A stretch of DNA of 64,000 bases, from contig NZ_CP108055.1 in assembly GCF_036174265.1 (NCBI RefSeq), positions 8,804,001-8,868,000 on the forward strand, written 5' to 3'. Each line of letters opens with the position of its first letter. Positions within the stretch are counted from its first letter, which is position 1. Source of the DNA: Streptomyces sp. NBC_00285. GTDB lineage: Bacteria > Actinomycetota > Actinomycetes > Streptomycetales > Streptomycetaceae. Made by a program: the position numbers and the translations under genes. Positions 41,960-51,377 of this stretch are shown here, piece by piece. The notes under the pieces were generated by a model. That model saw only the letters and a program-made list of their open reading frames with translations, made no database searches and was not told where the DNA came from.

Positions 41960-44059
41960 TCAGCAGGAGCGTGAGCCCGCGAAGTCGACGCGGACGAGCT
42001 TCCACTGCTGGTTCACGCCGCCCCAGTCCGAGTACTGGACGATGCCGGTCCCGTCGGCGGAGGAGAAGCCCGGTACCTCGACGGCCTTCCCGCTGTTGCG
42101 GTTGATCAACCGGACGTATCCGTCCGGTGAGTCCGCCAACCGGAACTGCTGGTTCAAGCCATCGTGGTCGGTCCACTGGTGGATGGCGGCGTTGTCGGCG
42201 GTCGACCAGCTGTCGACGTCCAGCAGCTTGCCGGAGTGCCTCGCCTTCAACCGGTAGTAGCCGCCGCCGGAGTCCACGAACTGGAACTGCTGGTTGGTCC
42301 CGTCGTACCGGCCCCACTGCGTGACCGCGGCGCCGTCCGCGGAGCTCGCGCCCGCCACGTCCAGCGCCTTGCCGCTGTTGCGGTTGACCACGACGTACCA
42401 GGCGTTCGTGTCCACAGTGCCTGCTTGCGCCGTCGGCGCGCACGCGCGCAAGTCGAAGCGTTCCACCCGCACTTTGCCGCCGAGGGCCTTGGTGGCGTGG
42501 TTGAAGACGGCGAAGCGGTAGCCCATGAAGAAATTAGGTTTCTCGTTCATGGTGTAGGCCGGGCCGAGCGGGGTGAAGGTGGTGCCGTCGGTGCTGTAGG
42601 AGAACGTCGCCTGGCGGCCCGGTCCCGGGCTGATGTCGGCGGTGGCGCGCAGCCAGACGCGGTTGCCGGACGCGGGGAGGTCGGCGCGGGCCTGCTCGGT
42701 GCCGGTGCTGCTGGTGTTCCAGCTGGTGTCCATGGTCAGGCCGTCGAACATCACCAGCCTGCTGACGCCGTTCTGCCGCGTGACGCCGATCCAGGCGGAG
42801 GAGTCCCGCAGCATCGCCAGCCCGGCCCGGTCGCCGTCCGCCATCCCGGAGTAGTCGAGTACCACGGTCGCGGTGGAGGCGGGGCCCTGGATGCGGCGGG
42901 TGAGGGTGTTACGGGCGCTGTAGAGGTCGTCGGTGACGGTGGCGGTCCTGAGGGTGAGCCCGTTGTTGACGGTGAACGCGGCGGTGTCGGGGTTGTGGTT
43001 CCACTCCCAGTACGGCGCCAGCGCCGTCCCCTCGAAGGTGTCGGCGCCGGTCATCGGCGGGAGCGGGTGCGGGGTGACCGGGTAGGGGTATGTCTCGCCC
43101 CACGTGCCGTTGACGGTCTGGAGCTCGGGCCAGCCCTGGGCGTTCCAGGTGGCCGGGGCCAGGGCGGGGACGCGGCCGCCGGGATAGGCGTCGATGAAGC
43201 CCATGTAGTACCAGTCGCCGTTCGGGGTGTCGACCAGCGCGCCCTGGTGCGGTATGCCGCCGCCGGGGATCGGGCCGGGCAGGTTCAACAGCACCTCCCG
43301 CATTTCGTACGGGCCGAAGGGGCCTGAGGTGGACTTCCAGATGTACTGGCCGTTGGGCGGGAGGGTGACGAAGATGTAGTAGTTCCCGTTGATCTTGTAG
43401 AAGCGGGAGCCCTCCATCAGGTGCAACGCGTCGGGCTTGGTGAGCACGTGCTCGGACCTGACCTCGGTGCGCATGTCCGGGGCGAGCTGCGCGACGTGGA
43501 TCTCGTTGGCGCCGTACGCCACGTACGGGGTGCCGTCGTCGTCGAAGAGCAGCCCCGCGTCGTAGTAGATGCTGCCGATCTCGGCGTGCCGGGTCCAGGG
43601 GCCCGCCGCGTCGGTGGCGCTGTATACGTACGACCGCTGCCAGCCGATCTGGCCCAGCCAGTAGAAGGTCTTGTCGCTGGGGCGGTAGCGCATCGAGGAC
43701 GCGTAGATGCCCTGGACGTACGCCTGTCCGCCGTTGAGGTCGTACGCGTCGCCGAAGTCGAGGACCGGCACCGAGTGGCCGATGAACTCCCAGTTGACCA
43801 GGTCGTAGGAGCGCAGGACGGGCGCGCCGGGCGAGTAGTGCATGGTCGAGCCGGTGTAGTAGTACGTGTCGCCGACGCGGATGACCTCGAGGTCGGCGAA
43901 GTCCTGCCAGATCACCGGGTTGGTGAACCGCTCCTGCTGGGCCGTCGTGGCCGCCGCCGCGCGCATCGCGTCCATCGCCGGCAGTGTGGCGCCCGCGACC
44001 AGGCCGGCGGTGACCGCCATGATTCTCCGGCGACTGTGGGGGTGTTGGAGCCATGACAT
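41960..44059 (-). CDS. Secreted GH43 beta-xylosidase/arabinofuranosidase with CBM13
   Basis: A 699-residue enzyme with a Tat-like or Sec signal (SRRRIMAVTAGLVAGATLPAM). Residues 40-330 are the GH43 propeller: base Asp in FTNPVIWQDFADLEVIRVGDT, Asp in LLFDDDGTPYVAYG and acid Glu in LMEGSRFYKINGNYYIFV. Residues 340-545 form a beta-xylosidase-type concanavalin-like domain (TFEGTALAPYWEWNHNP start). Residues 560-690 are a CBM13 with NQQF, NQQF and NQQW repeats. Length and order match xylan/arabinan-degrading GH43 enzymes of Streptomyces. The decayed paralogue at 38533-39090 once shared its C-terminal domain. Confidence 0.91.
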   Translation of the reverse strand: MSWLQHPHSRRRIMAVTAGLVAGATLPAMDAMRAAAATTAQQERFTNPVIWQDFADLEVIRVGDTYYYTGSTMHYSPGAPVLRSYDLVNWEFIGHSVPVLDFGDAYDLNGGQAYVQGIYASSMRYRPSDKTFYWLGQIGWQRSYVYSATDAAGPWTRHAEIGSIYYDAGLLFDDDGTPYVAYGANEIHVAQLAPDMRTEVRSEHVLTKPDALHLMEGSRFYKINGNYYIFVTLPPNGQYIWKSTSGPFGPYEMREVLLNLPGPIPGGGIPHQGALVDTPNGDWYYMGFIDAYPGGRVPALAPATWNAQGWPELQTVNGTWGETYPYPVTPHPLPPMTGADTFEGTALAPYWEWNHNPDTAAFTVNNGLTLRTATVTDDLYSARNTLTRRIQGPASTATVVLDYSGMADGDRAGLAMLRDSSAWIGVTRQNGVSRLVMFDGLTMDTSWNTSSTGTEQARADLPASGNRVWLRATADISPGPGRQATFSYSTDGTTFTPLGPAYTMNEKPNFFMGYRFAVFNHATKALGGKVRVERFDLRACAPTAQAGTVDTNAWYVVVNRNSGKALDVAGASSADGAAVTQWGRYDGTNQQFQFVDSGGGYYRLKARHSGKLLDVDSWSTADNAAIHQWTDHDGLNQQFRLADSPDGYVRLINRNSGKAVEVPGFSSADGTGIVQYSDWGGVNQQWKLVRVDFAGSRSC

Positions 44060-44366
44060 GCGAGATCAGCTTCCTCACGGGTAAGGGGATCGAGAGTGAA
44101 GTTCGAAATGCCGGACGTCATTCGGAAAGTCGAACGGGAACGTAGGAGGGGGCGGGAGGGGTGTCAACACCGGGCGATCAACTGGTGGTCGGCGGCTCGC
44201 CCACGGCAGTGAGCCCGCTGTATCGGCATGTGAGGCCAGGCGCTGCTCAGTCAGGAACGCGTGGGCGGCGGTGACCAGGGTGACGGGGTGATGCCGGCCG
44301 GTCCAGGAGCGGCCCTCGAATCCCGGGACCGGGGGCGGGGAGGGGCTCAGGTTCCGGGAGCGGAGG
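44060..44366. other. Intergenic region between GH43 and SGNH genes
   Basis: No gene is supported. Near the GH43 start, GTTCG (about 44101) and CGAAC (about 44131), with AATG...CATT between, form a loose inverted arrangement that may be regulatory. No strong terminator is visible. Confidence 0.4.
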
Positions 44367-45473
44367 TCATCCGGCGGTCAGAGCGGTCCACTTCTGGTTG
44401 GTGCCGCCGTGGCAGTCCCACAGCTGGAGCTGCGTGCCGTCGGTCGTGGAGAAGCCAGGGATGTCGAGGCAGCGGCCGGAGGCGGGGTTGCGGTAGCCGC
44501 CGTCGTAGGGCTGCCAGACCTGGTTGGTGCCGCCGTGGCAGGCCCAGAGCTGCACCTTGGTGCCGTTGGCCGTGCCGAAGCCGGCGGCGTCGAGGCACTT
44601 GCCCATGGAGCGCAGGGTGCCGTCGGTGTAGGCGGACCAGTACTGGTTGATGCTGTCGCCGCAGCTCCAGATCTGGACGGCGGTCCCGTCGGCGGTGCCG
44701 AAGCCGCTGACATCCATGCACTTGCCGCCCATGTCGGACTGCACGCGTGCGGGGGCGGGGGCGGGGTTCCTCAGCCACCCGGCGCTGTCCGCGGACTGGA
44801 TGCCACGGTGGAAGGCGTCGGCCATCTTCTGATAGCCCGCGTCGTTGGGATGCAGGGCGTCGTCCAGGTCGGCCGTGGTCAGGCTGCTCATGTCCACGTA
44901 CGTGACGTGCTTGCCCGCGGCCTGTGCCTCGCTCACGATCTGGGGGATGGCCTGGTTGTACTCGGCTCGGTACTGCTCCTCCGAGCCGCTGGTGGACACG
45001 ACCAGGGAGGCCACGAGGACGGTCGCGTCGGGGACGTCGGCGGTGATCTGGTTGACCAGCGACTTCAGCCGGTCGGCGGCGGTGGAGACCTGATAGCTCC
45101 CGGCCAGGTCGTTGGTGCCGATCATCAGCGTCACCACGTTGGGCCGGTAGCGGGTCAGCGAGGCGTCGGCGAGTTCGGCGATCTGGTGGATCCTGTATCC
45201 CTGGTGACCTTGGTTGTCGGGGTCGGACATCGAACCGCCCCGCAACGTGCCGACGAAGTCCAGCGAATGGCCGTCCGCTGCCAGCATGTCCCACAACGGA
45301 CCCCGGTAGCCGTTGCCCGTGCTGCTTCCCACGCCCCAGGTTATGGAGTCGCCCAACGGCATGACCCGTAAGGGTGTGTTCGAGGCGGCGGAGGCAGGGG
45401 GCACTCCTGCTGCCGTCATCCCGAGCGCGGCAATGACCAGCGTGATGAGGGAGAGGATCCAAGGCTTTCTCAT
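44367..45473 (-). CDS. Secreted SGNH esterase with C-terminal CBM13
   Basis: A 368-residue exported esterase. A signal peptide (KPWILSLITLVIAALGM, cleaved near ASA) is followed by the SGNH fold: block I PLGDSITWGVGSS with catalytic Ser near residue 46, LMIGTNDLAG, and block V DDALHPNDAGY with Asp and His. Residues 235-365 form a CBM13 with NQYW, NQVW and NQKW repeats. It is probably an acetylxylan or other carbohydrate esterase acting with the neighbouring pentosan hydrolases. ATG 45473 has GAGG about 9 bp upstream. Confidence 0.9.
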   Translation of the reverse strand: MRKPWILSLITLVIAALGMTAAGVPPASAASNTPLRVMPLGDSITWGVGSSTGNGYRGPLWDMLAADGHSLDFVGTLRGGSMSDPDNQGHQGYRIHQIAELADASLTRYRPNVVTLMIGTNDLAGSYQVSTAADRLKSLVNQITADVPDATVLVASLVVSTSGSEEQYRAEYNQAIPQIVSEAQAAGKHVTYVDMSSLTTADLDDALHPNDAGYQKMADAFHRGIQSADSAGWLRNPAPAPARVQSDMGGKCMDVSGFGTADGTAVQIWSCGDSINQYWSAYTDGTLRSMGKCLDAAGFGTANGTKVQLWACHGGTNQVWQPYDGGYRNPASGRCLDIPGFSTTDGTQLQLWDCHGGTNQKWTALTAG

Positions 45474-45941
45474 GCAGTCGTCCTCTTCTGCGAGTGAGTG
45501 CTGAATCTGGCGGGGGCTGTTCGCCGTTCGTGTCGGCAACTTGGCTGCTGTGTCGTCCCGTTGGCATCGGCGGGCACATGACGTACTGGCGGAACGGCGT
45601 GGTGGGGAACCGCTGCGAGGTGAGCGTTGACAACGTCGAGCCATCCGGCGTCCCGTCCGCCCCGGTGCTCGACTGCGGAAAGACCGTCGCATCGCCGGGT
45701 CAGGAGACGCCGTGCAGCATGCACCTCCGTGCCGGTGCGGCACGAGGCGAGGTCGAGGCGCTCCACGTCCGATACGTACGGGTGGAGCAGCGCGATCCGC
45801 TCGCCGAGCGTGAGTCGACCGAGCGAATCGTCGATGCGCTTGCCCATCGGTAGCGCGGCGTCGCGGAACGGATGCCTCTCGGTCGCAGGGAGGGACGGAA
45901 AACGCGAAGTCTGGCGTCTAAGCAGGCTGGTACGGAGTGTT

Positions 45942-45951
45942 GAAGCGCTTC
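45942..45951 (-). promoter_or_regulatory. LacI-type operator-like palindrome GAAGCGCTTC
   Basis: GAAGCGCTTC is a perfect 10-bp palindrome about 470 bp upstream of the esterase start. It resembles LacI-family sites in Streptomyces sugar regulons, but it is far from the gene and its target promoter is not clear. Confidence 0.35.
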
Positions 45952-46080
45952 GACGTTTCCATCGCTTCTATCGGATTGTCAATGGCTGCAATGCAAGAAG
46001 ATTTCTTCTTGCCGGCCCTCTTGTTCCGCGTGAAATGCGCCGTTAGCGTTCACGGCCAGTGGAGCGCTTCGACACCTGGT

Positions 46081-46311
46081 TCAGGGAGGGTCGCCGCCAT
46101 GAGAAACGAGTGGAACCGCAGACGGGTGCCCGTTGCGGATGTTGGTCCGCGTCGGCGTGTGCTCGGTCCACTCCGCACCGGTGTGGGCACTTGCCTCGGC
46201 CTCGATCAGCTCCTGCACCATCCGCTCGGCGATGGCCCGGACGAGCTCGATTCCGTCCGTCGAGCGTAGTGACTCCGGCAGCCGTATCAGTTCGGACCGG
46301 GGCAGGGCCAT
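46081..46311 (-). pseudogene. N-terminal fragment of IS256-type transposase
   Basis: Begins ALPRSELIRLPESLRSTDGI and continues ELIEAEASAHTGAEWTEHT and RNGHP, which is the N-terminus of IS256-family (mutator-type) transposases with its ELIEAE..A..GA.R.E.T..R...RNGHR signature. The frame ends about 20 residues later without the DDE core, so it is a truncated remnant. Confidence 0.7.
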
Positions 46312-46538
46312 CGTGCACTCCTCGTGGTTGAACCGGGCGTTCACCAAGGAGAGTTACGCGATGGGTCGCCTCCTGTTCAGGGGGCGACCCGCACCCGTGG
46401 AAGTCCGCCCCGGGCAGACGCCCGCGCACTCCCGCCACTGATCCCGTACACCACGACAAGGGACACCATCTTCGGTGCAGGCCGAAGCGATGCGAACTCT
46501 GCGGTGATCGGTGAACGGGAGTGTTCGAACATCGACCC

Positions 46539-47165
46539 CTACGATCGCCCGGGACTCGCCCTTGTGTCCTGGGCTCGGAGTCGGTCCTGTGCTGCGTGGG
46601 CACTGCCCGTCCGCAAGCCGTCGTACAGGATGGCCAAGACGTGTTCGCGGGCGGCACCGGCACCGAGGTGCCGCAGCGCGTACAGGGCGCCGCCGAGGGC
46701 GGCCATGAGGTCGGCGATGCCGATGTCGTCGCGGACCGCAGCGGCGCTCTGGGCTCGGATCAAGAGATGGTCGATCTCTTCGTGGAGTCGGGTGACATCT
46801 GTTGCGAGCGCCGTCCGGATCTCGACTCCGGCGCCTGCCAACGTGTCGACGAGGTCCGCCTTCACGGCCGCGTCCTCGACAACCTGGTCCAGCGCAGTGA
46901 AGAGGGCTGCTGCAGGGTCTTCGGTATCCCGCAACGCCCGAGTCCGATCGACCAGATGCCGGACTCGCTCACGCACGACGGCTTCGAGGAGTGACTCCTT
47001 GGTGGGGAAGTGACGGTAGAGAGTTCCCGGCCCCACCCCTGCCCGGCGCGCGATCTCGTCCAGAGGGACGGAGAGTCCCTCGGTGGCGAACGCCGTCCGT
47101 GCCACCTCGAGCAGCCGGTCCCGGTTCCGACGGGCATCAGCCCGAAGCGGCCGCGGCTCGTTCAC
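46539..47165 (-). CDS. TetR-family transcriptional regulator
   Basis: A 208-residue repressor. Helix-turn-helix at residues 15-60: RDRLLEVARTAFATEGLSVP, then GVGPGTLYRHFPTKESLLEAV. The C-terminal ligand domain is of ordinary size. Start GTG 47165 has an AAGGGGG ribosome site. It is divergent from an isochorismatase-like gene across a spacer containing two related imperfect palindromes, so it probably represses itself and that hydrolase. Confidence 0.92.
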   Translation of the reverse strand: MNEPRPLRADARRNRDRLLEVARTAFATEGLSVPLDEIARRAGVGPGTLYRHFPTKESLLEAVVRERVRHLVDRTRALRDTEDPAAALFTALDQVVEDAAVKADLVDTLAGAGVEIRTALATDVTRLHEEIDHLLIRAQSAAAVRDDIGIADLMAALGGALYALRHLGAGAAREHVLAILYDGLRTGSAHAAQDRLRAQDTRASPGRS

Positions 47166-47194
47166 GACGAAATCCCCCTTGCTCGGCGGGTGGG

Positions 47195-47251
47195 TAAGCG
47201 GGGTGCGCTCTCCGTTTGATGGTAGCTTAACCGGGGCGCACTCTCCGCATA
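47195..47251. promoter_or_regulatory. Two related TetR-type operators in divergent spacer
   Basis: Site 1 (47195-47217, TAAGCGGGGTGCGC...CCGTTT) and site 2 (47227-47251, TTAACCGGGGCGC...CCGCATA) share a 19-bp core with 16 identities (AAGCGGGGTGCGCTCTCCG and AACCGGGGCGCACTCTCCG). Each is itself an imperfect palindrome. Their position between the tetR gene and the isochorismatase-like gene supports autoregulation. Confidence 0.55.
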
Positions 47252-47376
47252 CTGTGCAGAGGAATCACACGTCAGGCCGCTGTGCAAAGAGAGCCTGACT
47301 TGCGTCGCCTGCGCACGCGAGGTGGCCGCGCTGCAGATCACCACTGGTCTCACCCGTGAAGGAAGTTCGAGATCCC

Positions 47377-47901
47377 ATGCCCCTTGCCGACGGAACCGAC
47401 CGGCCGGAAACTGCTTTCCTTGCGCTGGACTACGCCACCCACATCGTCGAGAACTACAGCCACGACCCGGACGTCACCGACCGGGCGACGTATGCCCTCG
47501 CCTCCGCCCGGAAGGCGGGCGTGCCCATTTTTCACATCACCCACGAAGCGATGCGGGACCAGTTCCACCCACGGCTCGGTCCCGTCGGCGACGAGCCGGT
47601 GCTGGGCAAACGGACCCTGGGCGCCTTCGCCACCACCGACCTGCACGAGCGCCTGCAGACGGCCGGTATCCGTCGGATCATCCTCGGCGGCGTCGCAACT
47701 TCTGGCACGGTCCTGTCCACCACCCGGTGGGCCTACGACATCGGCTACGAGGTCCTGGTCTGCACGGATGCCTGCGCCGACCCGGATCCGCAAGTTCATG
47801 CGGCCCTGGTGGACGAGTCGGTGTTCCCCGCCAGCTGGCTCGGGCTCTGGCGCATCGCCCGCATGGTGGAATCGAACGCCGTCACTGGCCTCCTCTCCTG
47901 A
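47377..47901 (+). CDS. Isochorismatase-like (cysteine hydrolase superfamily) hydrolase
   Basis: A 174-residue protein. The N-terminal TAFLALDYATHIVENY supplies the Asp of the family triad, and IILGGVATSGTVLSTTRWAYDIGYEVLV is the core that normally contains the catalytic Cys (TNxCV). Here the position is Thr or Gly (SGTV), so the thiol is absent, as in EntB/PhzD-type isochorismatases that use water. The substrate is unknown. ATG 47377 is chosen for its AAGGAA upstream; GTG 47356 is possible. It is divergent from tetR. Confidence 0.85.
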   Translation: MPLADGTDRPETAFLALDYATHIVENYSHDPDVTDRATYALASARKAGVPIFHITHEAMRDQFHPRLGPVGDEPVLGKRTLGAFATTDLHERLQTAGIRRIILGGVATSGTVLSTTRWAYDIGYEVLVCTDACADPDPQVHAALVDESVFPASWLGLWRIARMVESNAVTGLLS

Positions 47902-48365
47902 CGGCCGGGGCCACAGGCTCCCTCCTCAACGCGGCGTCCACGGAGGGGAGTCGACGGGCCACTGTGCGACCGACCGCGCTGTTCGCCCGGGCCTTGCTCA
48001 GTCCTCGATGCCCAGCTCGGTCCTGATCCGGTTCGAGCCGGCGATTCGGATGCTGCGGTCCGGTCAGTGTGTCGGGCTCGGCTCCATGCTGAGGATGGCG
48101 GTCGGAGTGGACAGGTCGGCACAGCGGCACAGCGGCACAGCGGCCCAGCAGGGCCAGGAGTGCGACAAGCTAACCTGCGACGGGGTCTGTCATCACGTTG
48201 GTGCCGCGCTACTGATCGAGCGGACTGCTGCTGGTTCGACTGCCGATGTCATCGGCGGCTCTACGACCGTGACGGTGCACCTCTCCTCGACGCCGCCCGA
48301 CCGTTCGAACGCGATGGGTCATGGGTCCCGGCGTGAAGAGATCACGTCGGGACCGAAGAACAGGC
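47902..48365. other. 464-bp region without a supported gene, with (ACAGCGGC)x3
   Basis: No open frame has a recognisable product. ACAGCGGC is repeated three times in tandem at 48121-48144. It separates a rightward hydrolase gene from a leftward dehydrogenase gene. Confidence 0.5.
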
Positions 48366-49079
48366 TCAGGCGTTCGTGCCGTGCAGGTCCGGGTAAAGCG
48401 CTTCCACCGGGCCGCTCAGAGCCGCCTTGACCTGCGCCGTCAACTCGTCGGCCAGGACCTCGTACTCGCCGGCCTCGACGGCGTCGTAGACCGTCGTCAC
48501 CAGCTGCTCCGGCGGCATCTTGGGGCCGTCGGCGTGCGCGGCCATGCCGGTGTCGACGTAGCCCATGTGCACGCCCGTCACGTGGATGCCCTTGGGGGCG
48601 AGCTCGATGCGCAGCGAGTTGGTGGCTGACCACAGCGCGGCCTTGGACGCGCTGTAGACGCCGCCGAAGGCGTACCAACTGGCGACGGAGTGCACGTCGA
48701 CGAGGATCGACCCCTGCTTGGCGGCGAGGACCGGTGCGAAGGCGCGGGCGAGGAGGACCGGGCCGAAGAAGTTCGTCTCCATGTTTGCCCGGATGTCCGC
48801 CTCGGTGACGTCCAGCAGGCTCGCGCTCGGCGGGGTGGCGCCCGCGTTGTTGATGAGCGCGGTGACGTCCGCCGCGGTGGCGGCGGCCGCGTCGATCGAC
48901 GCGGGGTCGGTGACGTCAAGTGTCAGGGGGACGATGCGTTCGTCGTCCCAGACGCGGGGGGAACGGGCGGTGGCGTAGACCTTGGCGGCGCCGCGAGCCA
49001 GGGCCTCGTGGACGAAGTGGGTGCCGATACCGCCGTTGGCACCGGTGACGAGGACGACTGCTCCATCGAGAGAGGGCAT
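48366..49079 (-). CDS. Short-chain dehydrogenase/reductase
   Basis: A 237-residue SDR. The cofactor motif TGANGGIGTHF is near residue 12, NNAG near 82, and the active-site Tyr-Lys in YSASKAALWS near 145-150, with a catalytic Ser upstream. ATG 49079 has AAGGA upstream. It shares the phrases VYATAR.PR, NNAGA, ASKAALWS.TNSLR.EL..KGI.VTG.HM.YVDT and EVLADE with the SDR at 57235-57936, so they are paralogues. It is divergent from a TetR gene that probably controls it. Substrate unknown. Confidence 0.93.
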   Translation of the reverse strand: MPSLDGAVVLVTGANGGIGTHFVHEALARGAAKVYATARSPRVWDDERIVPLTLDVTDPASIDAAAATAADVTALINNAGATPPSASLLDVTEADIRANMETNFFGPVLLARAFAPVLAAKQGSILVDVHSVASWYAFGGVYSASKAALWSATNSLRIELAPKGIHVTGVHMGYVDTGMAAHADGPKMPPEQLVTTVYDAVEAGEYEVLADELTAQVKAALSGPVEALYPDLHGTNA

Positions 49080-49194
49080 GGGTATTCCTTCGTTCCAAGG
49101 GGATGTGGAGTGCGTGGCTGTGCACGGATGGAGCAACGGCTCCTCGCCCTGCCATGGGAGAATGACTGCAGCCATAGTCGAGCCCACGCGGTAG

Positions 49195-49222
49195 TGACTG
49201 CCATCATAACTGATTACAGTCA
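49195..49222. promoter_or_regulatory. TGACTG...CAGTCA inverted repeat, TetR operator candidate
   Basis: TGACTG (49195-49200) pairs with CAGTCA (49217-49222), and ACTGATTACAGT (49209-49220) is an imperfect 12-bp palindrome inside it. It lies in the 168-bp divergent spacer, close to the tetR ribosome site. Confidence 0.5.
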
Positions 49223-49247
49223 GAATTTACTCCTGGAGGACACCGCC

Positions 49248-49850
49248 ATGTCTGTCGCCCCCCGGCCGGTCGGACGGCGCGAGCGGAACAAGCAGGAAAA
49301 GTTCGACCGCATCGTTGCTGCCGCCACTGAGCTGTTCGCCGAACACGGCATCGACGAGGTCACGACCCAGCAGATCGCCGACAAGGCCGACATCGGCACC
49401 GGGACCCTGTTCCTCTATGCCAAGACCAAGGGTGAACTCCTCCTGCTTGTCCAGAACGCCAAGTACGTCGAAGCACTTGAGCTGGGCCGGGCGGACGCCG
49501 AGACCGTCCCGGGCGTGCTGGACGCGGTGCTGGCGATCGTCCGGCCGATCGTGGAGTGCAATCGCGTTCAGATCGACAATGGACGCACCTACCTGCGGGA
49601 GATGGTCTTCGGCGACCCCGAGGAGCCCCGGCACGGCGCGGCACTCGCCATCGTCGTGCAGGCCGAGGAGGCCATCGCCGCTGTGCTGCGCCGAGACGGG
49701 CGGGTCACGGAGGGCGACGCCGCGACGCTGGCGCACATCGTGTCCGCTGTGATGTTCCTCAGCACGGCGGCGAGCGTGAACATCGCCTTGAGCGTCGAGG
49801 AGATCGTGCAGGACATCCGGCGGCAGGTCGCGGTCCTGCTGCCTCGCTGA
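49248..49850 (+). CDS. TetR-family transcriptional regulator
   Basis: A 200-residue repressor with a clear helix-turn-helix at residues 10-60 (KFDRIVAAATELFAEHGIDE, VTTQQIADKADIGTGTLFLY). The start ATG 49248 follows GGAGG by 8 bp. The C-terminal domain is helical and of normal size. It is divergent from the SDR gene at 48366, and the spacer palindrome is a plausible shared operator. Confidence 0.92.
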   Translation: MSVAPRPVGRRERNKQEKFDRIVAAATELFAEHGIDEVTTQQIADKADIGTGTLFLYAKTKGELLLLVQNAKYVEALELGRADAETVPGVLDAVLAIVRPIVECNRVQIDNGRTYLREMVFGDPEEPRHGAALAIVVQAEEAIAAVLRRDGRVTEGDAATLAHIVSAVMFLSTAASVNIALSVEEIVQDIRRQVAVLLPR

Positions 49851-50379
49851 AGCGCGGCCGAGCCTCGGGGCCGGCCTCGGGCGGGTGATCGTGAGGATGG
49901 CCTTCGGCTGCGGCATGGCGCTGATCCGACCGAGTCGACGGGGCTGCGGCTGTCGTTCGATCGGCGGGAGTTCACCGCACCTGCATCTCGTTGACGTTCA
50001 CTCCGGAAGCGGCTCGTGGGCCCGCTCGGCGACCTCTTGCCGTAGGGCGGTAGGGCGGTAGGGCGGTCCGCGCGGCGCGTACGGCTGGTTGCCTCCGCCG
50101 GGTCAGGGCGACCGTCACCGCGGCCACCGACGAGATGTCGAAGCCGCGCTGTACCGGCGGCCCGGCGGCCTCACGGGTACCGCCGCGCGCCGCCTCGCAC
50201 CCGCGGGCGTGTTCGACAGGCTGATCCGCAGGAACAACTGCCTGCCCGGCTGACCGTGAGAGGCCGACGCCCGCCCGCCGTCGTCGTTGCCGAATCTTTG
50301 GATTACGTTTGAACTACCATAGACTGGCGAAATCGGTGAGGGGCAACCAGCCCGTCCGTCCGGCGAAGGAGCGTGTGCT
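49851..50379. other. 529-bp region without a supported gene, with (GTAGGGCG)x3
   Basis: GTAGGGCG is repeated three times in tandem at 50042-50065. Short open stretches show no family resemblance and are probably decayed sequence. A possible -35/-10 for the next TetR gene lies near 50295-50330. Confidence 0.45.
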
Positions 50380-50970
50380 GTGGTGCGGTACGCCAAAGAG
50401 CACAAGTCGCAGACGAGGCAGCGGATCATCGAGACGGCCGGCCGCCGGTTCAAGCAAGATGGCATCGACGCCTCCGGGGTCTCGACCCTCATGAAGGACG
50501 CGGGACTGACCAACGGGGCCTTCTACGCCCATTTCGCATCCAAGGACGACCTCGTCACCACGGCGATCGCCGACCAGCTGAAGGTGCAGGCCGAGACCGT
50601 CGTCGCGCAGGCTGCGCCCGGCCGGGCCGGACTCGAACAGATTGTGCGCGCGTATCTGTCACCTCTGCACCGCGACAACCTCGGCGAGGGCTGCCCCAAC
50701 GCCGCTCTCCTCGACGAGATCGGACGCTGCACCGACACGACCAGGCAGGCGTACACCGACGGCGTGCTGGTCCTTGTCGACGGTATCGCCGCCCGCATGG
50801 CACCCGAGGCCCCGGCCTCCGCCCAGGTGAAGGCGCTCAGTCTCCTCGGCCTGATGGCCGGGACGCTGCAGCTTTCCCGCGCCCTGACCGACAGTCGACT
50901 CGCCCACGAACTCCTTGATCAGGGAGTGAGTAACGCCCTCGCCCTGCTGGACGCCGGGCAGCGTGTCTGA
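50380..50970 (+). CDS. TetR-family transcriptional regulator
   Basis: A 196-residue regulator. Helix-turn-helix: QRIIETAGRRFKQDGIDA, then VSTLMKDAGLTNGAFYAHFASKDDLV at about residues 12-60. The C-terminal domain carries LVDGIAARMAPEAP and is of usual length. GTG 50380 has AAGGAG 8 bp upstream; the next in-frame GTG would drop one residue. No divergent partner is adjacent, so its target is unclear. Confidence 0.9.
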   Translation: MVRYAKEHKSQTRQRIIETAGRRFKQDGIDASGVSTLMKDAGLTNGAFYAHFASKDDLVTTAIADQLKVQAETVVAQAAPGRAGLEQIVRAYLSPLHRDNLGEGCPNAALLDEIGRCTDTTRQAYTDGVLVLVDGIAARMAPEAPASAQVKALSLLGLMAGTLQLSRALTDSRLAHELLDQGVSNALALLDAGQRV

Positions 50971-51377
50971 CGTACCGCATCCCTGAGCCCGGGCTCAGGG
51001 ATCTCAGGGGCGCGGCCCGGCGCCGGCAGGTGCCCTCCGTCCGGGACCCGGTCGACGCCACCGGGGAGCACGTCCCGTGCCGGGGAAACCACGGGAAAAC
51101 TCGCCTGCCGTTCTTCACCGGACCCGAGCTCCCGAGCTCCCGATCATTGACGAGCTCGGCTGCCTCGCTGCCGAGGACGGCGCCTTCTCCCCATCCCGAG
51201 TGGGCGATCAGCGGCATGAACTCTCCATCGCGACTCGGCGGGAGGTCTCGACCTTTCTCGTGTCCGGCCGGGTCGAGCAGCCGATTGCGGCTCCGATGGC
51301 TGAGTATCTGAAAGTAAACCCAACCTGTTAGAATCGCTCCCATGGATGCGCGGACCGAAGTTCTTCAGGACGCCGGC
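50971..51377. other. 407-bp region without a supported gene
   Basis: No convincing frame. The AT-richer stretch 51300-51341 (GAAAGTAAACCCAACCTGTTAG) probably carries the promoter of the HxlR gene. Confidence 0.4.

Noticed and set aside
46312..46538. Inverted ends of an IS256 element beside the transposase fragment
   Set aside because: No matching terminal inverted repeat could be found by eye on either side, so element borders are not claimed.
48121..48144. Tandem repeat considered as a CRISPR or iteron
   Set aside because: Only three 8-bp units without spacers. The same applies to GTAGGGCG x3 at 50042-50065; both are simple tandem repeats.
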